Part shown: positions 1-5,456 of the stretch, piece by piece
How the letters are laid out: the number at the start of each line of letters is the position of its first letter
Numbering within the stretch: the stretch's first letter is position 1
Assembly: GCA_028293775.1 (NCBI GenBank)
Contig: JAQGOD010000490.1
Span: 1-5,456 of the forward strand
Source of the DNA: Gammaproteobacteria bacterium
GTDB lineage: Bacteria; Pseudomonadota; Gammaproteobacteria; Steroidobacterales; Steroidobacteraceae
Length of the DNA: 5,456 nucleotides
Reading direction: 5' to 3'
The notes under the pieces: generated by a model
The model's input: only the letters and a program-made list of their open reading frames with translations
Database searches by the model: none
What the model was told of the DNA's origin: nothing
Translations under genes and position numbers: made by a program

Positions 1-10
1 TGTCAGGTTT

Positions 11-15
11 AGGTG
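11..15 (+). promoter_or_regulatory. Probable ribosome binding site of the permease gene
   Basis: AGGTG matches the 3' part of the Shine-Dalgarno consensus (GGAGGTG) and lies 7 bases before the ATG at 23. It is modest in strength. No promoter can be judged in the 22 bases before the gene. Confidence 0.5.
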
Positions 16-22
16 TACGGAA

Positions 23-3000
23 ATGTGGATTGTTAAGCTAGCTCTCCGACGCCCGTACACCTTCATTATGCTCGCGGTGTTGATCGTCTTCCTGGGCGTG
101 TTCGCGATCATGAATACGTCCACCGACATCTTTCCCAATATCAAGATCCCCATTGCCGCCGTCATCTGGCGCTACACGGGACTCCTGCCCGAAGAGATGG
201 CGAATCGAATCGTGCTGTTTTCCGAGCGCACCGCGCAGACTGTGGTCAACGATGTGGAACACACCGAATCGCAATCGGTCGTCGGCACGGCTGTGGTCAA
301 GTATTTTTTTCAACCCAAAGTGAAGCCGGAGCTGTCGTTCGCGCAAATCACAGCCGTTGCGCAGACGCAATTGCAGTCCTCACCGCCCGGCACCACACCG
401 CCCTTCATTCTTTCCTATAACGCTTCCACGGTGCCGATCCTGCAGCTTGCCTTATCGAGCGAATCCATCCCGGAACAAGAGATATTCGATCTCGGCAACA
501 ACATCTTGCGGACTCAACTGGCAACGGTCGCCGGAGCTTCCCTACCCTACCCGCTTGGCGGCAAACAGCGGGAAGTCCAAGTGGATCTGGACCCTCGCGC
601 GCTTCGCGCGCGCGGCCTGTCGCCGAACGATGTGGTCAGTGCCATAGGCACCCAAAACCTCATTTTGCCGGCTGGAACGGAAAAGATCGGCAGCACGGAG
701 TACTTCATCAAGTTGAACGCAAGCCCGGAGCAAATCGAGGCCATGAACGACCTGCCCGTGAAGGTGAGCAACGGCAGCATGGTGTACGTCCGCGACGTAG
801 CGCATGTCCGCGATGGCTATCCGCCCCAGACCAGCATCTCGCGAGTCGATGGCAAACGCGCCATATTGATGAACGTCTTGAAAACCGGCGACGCATCCAC
901 CATCGACATCATCGACGGGGTCAACGCCAAGCTCGGCCCCGCTCGGGCAACGATGCCCAAAGATCTGAAGCTGGTGGCCTTGAGCGATCAATCGGTATTC
1001 GTTCGCGGCGCGATATCAGGCGTGATCCGCGAAAGCGCAATCGCTGCGGCGCTGACCGGCCTGATGATATTGCTGTTTTTAGGCAGCTGGCGCAGCACCC
1101 TGATCATTACCGTCTCGATTCCCCTATCGATACTGGCCTCGATCGCCTGCCTGTCCGCACTGGGCGAGACCATCAATATCATGACCCTCGGTGGGTTGGC
1201 TCTGGCGGTCGGTATCCTCGTGGACGATGCCACCGTGACAATCGAAAACATCAACTACCAATTGGAGCAGGGCAAGGATGTCGAACCCGCCATCTTGGAT
1301 GGCGCCCATCAGATAGCGTTGCCCGCGCTGGTCTCGACGCTGTCGATCTGCATTGTCTTTGTGCCCATGTTTCTGCTCGCCGGCGTTGCCAGATATTTGT
1401 TCGTACCCCTGGCCGAAGCCGTCGTTTTCGCAATGCTGGCCTCGTATCTGCTGTCGCGCACGTTGATTCCGACACTGGCTAACTACTTGCTCAAGAAGCA
1501 CGACGATCAAGCAAAGAGAAAGAGGGGCAATTTTCTGGTGCGTTTTCAACAGGGCTTTGAGCGCCAATTCGAACGGCTGCGCCACGGCTACCGAAACCTG
1601 CTGCACATCGCCATCGAGACGGGCGGACTTTTCGCGGTCTTGTTCTTAGTGGCCATGGCGGCCACCGCCGTATTGGCCTTCCCTTTGGGTCCGCTGCCCG
1701 GACTCGGGCAAGATTTTTTCCCGACGGTCGATGCGGGTCAGCTCAAGCTGCATGTGCGCGCTCGCTCCGGCACGCGGATCGAAGAGACCGCTATCCTGTG
1801 CGATCAAATCGAGAAAACCATTCGTGACGTGATTCCGGCGGACCAGGTTGCCAGCATCGTGGACAATCTCGGGCTGCCGTACAGCGGCATCAATCTCGCG
1901 TACAGCACCTCCGCCCCCGTGGGACCCGGCGATGCGGATATTTTCATCAACTTCGCCAAAAAGCATTCCGCGCTGGGGGATTACCAACGTAGTTTGCGCA
2001 GCAAGCTCCTATCGGCTTATCCAGGCTCGCAGTTCTCATTCTTGCCGGCGGACATCGTCAGCCAAATACTGAATTTCGGCTTGCCGTCGCCTCTCGATGT
2101 GCAAATTGCAGGACCCGATCTTCAGAAAAACCAGGCCTATGCCAGGGCGTTGTTGAAGAAGATGCTGACTATTCCCGGCGCCGTCGATCTGCATATACAG
2201 CAACCCTACGATTATCCGCAGCTGAACGTCGATGTCGATCGCAGCAAGGCGGAGCTCCTCGGCCTCACCCAGCAGAACGTGGCGTCCAACATGTTGGTCT
2301 CCTTGTCCGGCAGCTTCCAGACCACGCCGTCATTTTGGATCGACCCGAAAACCGGCACGCAGTACAACGTCGTATCGCAAACGCCTCAATATCGACTGGC
2401 CTCCCTCAATGATCTCGGCAATACGCCCTTGACTCAAACCAACGGCAGCACTACGGCAGCGAGTGGTACATCGCAGATTTTGTCCAACGTCGCGACCTTT
2501 CACCGCAGCGTCGGCCCTGCGGTTGTCAGCCACTACAACGCCCAGACGGCTTTCGATATTTACGGCAGCGTGCAGGATTCGGACTTGGGGTTCGTCGCCC
2601 AACAGATGAGCAAGATCCTGAAGGATGCCAAGAATGATCTTCCCAAAGGGTCTAGCATCAGCTTGAGAGGCCAAGTGCAGACCATGCAGCAGTCATTTAG
2701 GGGCTTGTTGCTCGGGCTGCTGGCAGCCATCGTTTTGGTTTACATGCTTATCGTGGTCAATTTTCAATCCTTTTTAGATCCTCTGATCATCATCGCGGCG
2801 CTGCCCGCCGCCTTGGCCGGCATCGTCTGGATGCTGTTCTTGACCGGCACGACGGTGAGCGTGCCGGCCTTGACCGGGGCGATCATGTGCATGGGGGTGG
2901 CCACCGCGAACAGTGTCCTGGTCATCAGCTTTGCTCGAGAACAAATGGAGGAAGGAAAAGATGCGGTGGCGGCGGCTTTGGAGGCCGGATTCACCCGCCT

Positions 3001-3232
3001 GCGCCCCGTCATCATGACCGCTCTGGCGATGATCATCGGGATGATTCCCATGGCTCTAGGATTGGGCGAAAGCGGCGAGCAGAACGCGCCGCTCGGCCGA
3101 GCGGTGATCGGCGGCCTGATTTTCGCCACCTTCGCGACCTTGTTTTTTGTGCCGACCGTATTCACCCTCGCGCACCGGCACGACAAGAGATCGCATGGCG
3201 GGAAGGAGCCACGTGAGGCTGCGCATGCCTGA
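23..3232 (+). CDS. RND-family efflux permease, HAE-1-like (inner-membrane proton/substrate antiporter)
   Basis: Complete 1069-residue protein, the usual length for AcrB-type RND permeases, which export drugs or other amphiphiles using the proton gradient. It has the duplicated RND layout: TM1 at about residues 10-30, a periplasmic loop of about 305 residues, TM2-6 at about 335-485, a cytoplasmic linker helix (about 493-525, basic and amphipathic), TM7 at about 535-555, a second loop of about 335 residues, and TM8-12 at about 890-1050. TM4 carries GILVDDATVTIEN with adjacent Asp401/Asp402, the drug-exporter signature; heavy-metal RND pumps have DG..EN here. Arg992 and Thr999 match AcrB R971 and T978, but Ala962 sits where AcrB has Lys940. 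The N-terminus MWIVKLALRRPYTF is typical of this subgroup. The start is the first ATG, with a weak AGGTG upstream. It overlaps the adaptor gene and probably leads the operon. The family is certain; the substrate is unknown. Confidence 0.97.
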   Translation: MWIVKLALRRPYTFIMLAVLIVFLGVFAIMNTSTDIFPNIKIPIAAVIWRYTGLLPEEMANRIVLFSERTAQTVVNDVEHTESQSVVGTAVVKYFFQPKVKPELSFAQITAVAQTQLQSSPPGTTPPFILSYNASTVPILQLALSSESIPEQEIFDLGNNILRTQLATVAGASLPYPLGGKQREVQVDLDPRALRARGLSPNDVVSAIGTQNLILPAGTEKIGSTEYFIKLNASPEQIEAMNDLPVKVSNGSMVYVRDVAHVRDGYPPQTSISRVDGKRAILMNVLKTGDASTIDIIDGVNAKLGPARATMPKDLKLVALSDQSVFVRGAISGVIRESAIAAALTGLMILLFLGSWRSTLIITVSIPLSILASIACLSALGETINIMTLGGLALAVGILVDDATVTIENINYQLEQGKDVEPAILDGAHQIALPALVSTLSICIVFVPMFLLAGVARYLFVPLAEAVVFAMLASYLLSRTLIPTLANYLLKKHDDQAKRKRGNFLVRFQQGFERQFERLRHGYRNLLHIAIETGGLFAVLFLVAMAATAVLAFPLGPLPGLGQDFFPTVDAGQLKLHVRARSGTRIEETAILCDQIEKTIRDVIPADQVASIVDNLGLPYSGINLAYSTSAPVGPGDADIFINFAKKHSALGDYQRSLRSKLLSAYPGSQFSFLPADIVSQILNFGLPSPLDVQIAGPDLQKNQAYARALLKKMLTIPGAVDLHIQQPYDYPQLNVDVDRSKAELLGLTQQNVASNMLVSLSGSFQTTPSFWIDPKTGTQYNVVSQTPQYRLASLNDLGNTPLTQTNGSTTAASGTSQILSNVATFHRSVGPAVVSHYNAQTAFDIYGSVQDSDLGFVAQQMSKILKDAKNDLPKGSSISLRGQVQTMQQSFRGLLLGLLAAIVLVYMLIVVNFQSFLDPLIIIAALPAALAGIVWMLFLTGTTVSVPALTGAIMCMGVATANSVLVISFAREQMEEGKDAVAAALEAGFTRLRPVIMTALAMIIGMIPMALGLGESGEQNAPLGRAVIGGLIFATFATLFFVPTVFTLAHRHDKRSHGGKEPREAAHA
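3201..3218 (+). promoter_or_regulatory. Ribosome binding site region of the adaptor gene, inside the permease 3' end
   Basis: Two Shine-Dalgarno-like runs compete. GGAAGGAG at 3201-3208 is stronger but only 4 bases before the GTG at 3213 and 16 before the ATG at 3225. GAGG at 3215-3218 is weaker but ideally placed, 6 bases before the ATG at 3225. Both lie within the last codons of the permease, as expected for coupled translation. Confidence 0.55.
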
Positions 3233-4427
3233 ACAGGCCTCGACAGACAAGCCGCAAGACAGGAAGAAGTTGAAAAGAATCGCCAAGCGGGTCCTGTTGA
3301 TCCTGATCGTGGTTGCGCTGATCTTGGCTGTCTGGGGAATTGCGAGCCGCATGATCGCAAGATCGCATTTGAAGAAAAAAACAGCCGATGATTCGGTCGT
3401 CACGGTGGTCACCGTCAAACCCGATGCGAACGGCGACGACGATGAACTCGTGCTGCCGGGCAGCGTGTTGGCGTACATGGAAGCGCCCATTTATGCGCGA
3501 ACAACCGGCTATGTGAAGATGTGGTACACGGACATCGGTGCGAAGGTCCGTAAGGGTCAATTGCTCGCGGATATTGACACTCCAGAGGTGGACAAGCAGT
3601 TGGCACAGGCTCTAGCGGATTTAGAGACTGCGCGCGCGAACGCCTCCTTGGCGAAGTCGACCAACGAGCGTTGGAAGGGTCTTGTAATCAAGCAAGCGGT
3701 ATCGAGGCAGGATGCGGACGAGAAAGCCGGTGACGCGGCAGCCAAGACTGCCGCGCAAGCTTCGGCGGAACAGAACGTCGCCCGTCTGAAGGATCTCGAA
3801 TCATTCAAGCGAGTGCTCTCCCCGTTCGATGGCGTGGTCACCGCCCGCAACACCGATGTCGGCGCCTTGATCAACGCAGGACAGGCGGCAGGCAGCGAAC
3901 TTTTCCGAGTAGCTGACGTCCACAAATTGCGGGTTTACGGGCAAGTCCCCCAAGCATATGCCGCCGCGACCATACCCGGGCTCAAGGCAGAACTGCATTT
4001 TCCGGAACGGCCCGGCAAGGCTTATCGGGCCGAAACCATGCGCACGTCCAATGCGCTCGACCCAACTGCGCGCACCCTGCAAGTCGAGCTTCAGCTCGAC
4101 AATGCGCACGGGGATTTCTTTCCAGGCGCCTACACCGAGATTCATTTCAAATTACCGAGCCCAAACCAGACGCTTCGGGTTCCATCGAACACGATTTTGT
4201 TCCGCGCCAACGGAGTGCAGGTCGCTACGGTGGATCCGTCGCACAAAATCAAAATGAAAAACATCATTCAGGGACGCGACTTTGGCAAAACCGTCGAAGT
4301 GTTGGACGGGATCGACCCGCTAGACGATCTCGTCGTTAATCCATCGGATTCTATCGAAGACGGTCTTCCGGTGCGTATCGCCCCGCCGTCGCGGCAGGGG
4401 GGAGATCCTAAGGACTCCGCCAAATGA
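3225..4427 (+). CDS. RND efflux periplasmic adaptor (membrane fusion protein, HlyD/AcrA-like)
   Basis: A 400-residue adaptor linking the inner-membrane permease to the outer membrane channel. A basic N-terminus (KKLKRIAKR) precedes one hydrophobic helix at about 22-39 with no lipobox cysteine, so it is probably anchored by a transmembrane helix rather than lipidated. Order of parts: first lipoyl half (about 85-120, IYARTTGYV...GAKVRKGQLLADID), alpha-hairpin (about 121-195), second lipoyl half (about 196-232, SPFDGVVTARNTDVG), beta-barrel (about 233-312, containing LDPTARTLQVE and PGAYTEIHFKLP), then a membrane-proximal domain to about 387. Arg149, Leu153 and Ser160 reproduce the R-x3-L-x6-S hairpin-tip motif that contacts TolC-type channels. 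The ATG at 3225 is preferred (GAGG 6 bases upstream; 8-base overlap with the permease). GTG at 3213 and ATG at 3195 are in-frame alternatives. It overlaps the next gene by 4 bases. The family is secure; the exact start is less so. Confidence 0.95.
   Translation: MPEQASTDKPQDRKKLKRIAKRVLLILIVVALILAVWGIASRMIARSHLKKKTADDSVVTVVTVKPDANGDDDELVLPGSVLAYMEAPIYARTTGYVKMWYTDIGAKVRKGQLLADIDTPEVDKQLAQALADLETARANASLAKSTNERWKGLVIKQAVSRQDADEKAGDAAAKTAAQASAEQNVARLKDLESFKRVLSPFDGVVTARNTDVGALINAGQAAGSELFRVADVHKLRVYGQVPQAYAAATIPGLKAELHFPERPGKAYRAETMRTSNALDPTARTLQVELQLDNAHGDFFPGAYTEIHFKLPSPNQTLRVPSNTILFRANGVQVATVDPSHKIKMKNIIQGRDFGKTVEVLDGIDPLDDLVVNPSDSIEDGLPVRIAPPSRQGGDPKDSAK
4409..4414 (+). promoter_or_regulatory. 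Ribosome binding site of the outer membrane factor gene
   Basis: TAAGGA lies inside the 3' end of the adaptor gene, 9 bases before the ATG at 4424. Together with the ATGA start/stop overlap it fixes the start of the outer membrane factor and suggests translational coupling. Confidence 0.65.
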
Positions 4428-5456
4428 GCCGGCGGCGCAGACCGGCGGTCTTCGCGCTGGTATGCCTGGTAAGCGCCTGCTCATTCGCGCCTCCCTATAC
4501 GATTCCGTCCAGCACACCCACCCCGGGCGGGTTCAAAGAAGCCGAGGGATGGGGGCTGGCGCAGCCCAAGGACGGCGCGCCTAGGGGCCGGTGGTGGAAC
4601 ATTTTCGAGGACGCGTCCTTAAATGCGCTCGAGGATGAGGCTCAAAGCGCCAATCAGAATCTCAAAGCGGCATTCGCGCGACTGCAGCAAGCGAGAGCGG
4701 ATACTCGGATTGCCCGTGCCGACCTTTTTCCCAAAATCGATGCGCTGGCATCCGCCAAGCGTGCGCGCGTTTCGCAAAACTCACCCACTTATGTCAAGGG
4801 GTATCCGACTGAGGGAAATGACTTTGTCCTGGAGGCCGACCTGTCCTATGAAATAGACCTCTGGGGCCGCGTCCGTAACGAAGTCGCCTCGGCGCGTGCC
4901 AATCAACAAGCGAGCGCCGCGGACCTCGCGTCCATCGCATTGTCGATCCAAGCGGAAGTGGCGACCGATTACTTTGGCTTGCGCAGTTTTGACACCGAGC
5001 AACAGCTGCTCGCTAAAACGGTCGAGGATTACGCCAAGTCACTCGAATTGACGCAGACTTTATTTGACGGCGGAGCAGCAGCTCTCTCCGACGTCGCGCA
5101 GGCGAAAGCGCAGCTGTTCAACGCACAAACTCAAGCTGTCGATATCGACTTGCTTCGCGCGCAGCTCGAGCACGCCATCGCTGTGTTGGTCGGGGAAAAC
5201 CCGTCCACGTTTCACATGCCGCCTGACCCTTTGCCGCAAACCGCCGCGCCTCCTTCGGTCGATCCCGGTATTCCGTCGGCACTGCTCGAGCGCCGCCCCG
5301 ATGTCGCGGCGGCCGAGCGGCGCGTCGCAGCCGCCAACGCGCAAATTGGTGTGGCCCGAGCCGCCTACTTTCCGCAATTTACGTTGACCGGTGCAGCAGG
5401 TCTCAACTCCCTGCATTCTTCCACTTGGATCGATGCGCCCAGCCTGTATTGGTCGA
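4424..5456 (+). CDS. RND efflux outer membrane factor, NodT-family lipoprotein (partial, 3' end beyond window)
   Basis: Reading from the ATG at 4424 gives 344 codons with no stop, running off the window. This is the TolC/OprM-like channel that completes the pump. The first 19 residues form a lipoprotein signal: a basic MSRRRRP, a hydrophobic stretch, then lipobox V-S-A-C with Cys19 as the probable lipidated residue. Ser20 at +2 favours sorting to the outer membrane. Family blocks appear in order: RWWNIFEDASLNALEDEA (about 57-73), NLKAAFARLQQARAD (about 79-93), SYEIDLWGRVRNEVASARA (about 141-159), then the start of the second repeat with LLERRPDVAAAERRVAAANA (about 287-306) and ARAAYFPQFTLTGAAG (about 311-326). 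NodT proteins are usually about 460-510 residues, so roughly 120-160 are missing, covering most of the second repeat. The start is set by the 4-base ATGA overlap with the adaptor and by TAAGGA upstream. Nothing suggests a frameshift; the truncation comes from the window edge. Confidence 0.95.
   Translation, partial: MSRRRRPAVFALVCLVSACSFAPPYTIPSSTPTPGGFKEAEGWGLAQPKDGAPRGRWWNIFEDASLNALEDEAQSANQNLKAAFARLQQARADTRIARADLFPKIDALASAKRARVSQNSPTYVKGYPTEGNDFVLEADLSYEIDLWGRVRNEVASARANQQASAADLASIALSIQAEVATDYFGLRSFDTEQQLLAKTVEDYAKSLELTQTLFDGGAAALSDVAQAKAQLFNAQTQAVDIDLLRAQLEHAIAVLVGENPSTFHMPPDPLPQTAAPPSVDPGIPSALLERRPDVAAAERRVAAANAQIGVARAAYFPQFTLTGAAGLNSLHSSTWIDAPSLYWS

Noticed and set aside
304..310. Run of seven T, a possible slippage or frameshift site
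   Set aside because: The permease reads through in frame (Y-F-F-Q) with conserved sequence on both sides, and no shifted product is plausible.
597..611. GCGCGC-ttc-GCGCGC inverted repeat, a possible hairpin
   Set aside because: It lies inside the permease and encodes R-A-L-R-A-R with GC-rich Arg/Ala codons. No T-run follows, and there is no reason for a terminator or regulator site here.
3147..3224. Longer N-terminal version of the adaptor starting at ATG 3147
   Set aside because: The extra residues (MCRPYSPSRTGTTRDR...) are the off-frame reading of the conserved permease C-terminus. The start has no good Shine-Dalgarno and would put a long polar segment before the membrane anchor.
2764..3360. 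Long open frame of 198 codons on the minus strand across the permease/adaptor junction
   Set aside because: It is antisense to well-supported coding sequence of two RND genes, shows no recognisable domain, and has the composition expected of an opposite-strand shadow in GC-rich DNA. Other minus-strand frames (for example 1124-1606 and 542-991) were rejected for the same reason.
3375..3381. Run of seven A in the adaptor gene, a possible programmed frameshift
   Set aside because: In the reading frame it is AAA AAA ACA, which does not fit the X_XXY_YYZ slippery pattern. It encodes a lysine cluster after the membrane anchor and the frame continues normally.
5064..5387. Plus-strand open frame of 107 codons near the right end, and a similar one at 4623-4856
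   Set aside because: Both are out-of-frame shadows of the outer membrane factor gene, whose own frame from 4424 shows the NodT family blocks throughout.

Overview
This window holds one gene cluster: a tripartite efflux pump of the resistance-nodulation-division (RND) type, all on the + strand, in the order permease, membrane fusion protein, outer membrane factor. The trans-envelope design and a lipoprotein outer membrane channel mean a Gram-negative host. Moderately high GC content (judged by eye, not computed) and the protein style suggest a proteobacterium, perhaps beta or gamma. Acidobacteria and similar phyla carry close relatives, so I do not go below this level.

Layout. Bases 1-22 are the only leader visible and contain just a weak ribosome binding site. 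Bases 23-3232 encode a complete 1069-residue inner-membrane permease of the drug/hydrophobic-compound (HAE-1-like) type. Bases 3225-4427 encode a complete, roughly 400-residue periplasmic adaptor with an N-terminal membrane anchor. Bases 4424-5456 encode the first 344 residues of a NodT-family outer membrane lipoprotein channel, cut off by the end of the window. There is no intergenic space: the first pair of genes overlaps by 8 bases (or 20 with an alternative start) and the second pair by the classic 4-base ATGA. This points to one polycistronic message with translational coupling.

How they work together. The permease takes substrate from the periplasm or outer leaflet using the proton gradient. 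The adaptor bridges it to the outer membrane channel, and the channel releases the substrate outside. The adaptor keeps the hairpin-tip R-L-S residues that dock AcrA-type adaptors onto TolC-type channels, which fits the channel gene next to it.

Novelty. I found no undescribed system: no mobile element, RNA gene, CRISPR array or unknown gene. The most interesting point is that the permease keeps the paired TM4 aspartates but has alanine where AcrB has the TM10 proton-relay lysine. Its switch-loop region also does not look like AcrB. It therefore seems to belong to a divergent RND subgroup whose substrate cannot be predicted from AcrB. No regulator gene is visible, because the window starts only 22 bases before the first gene.
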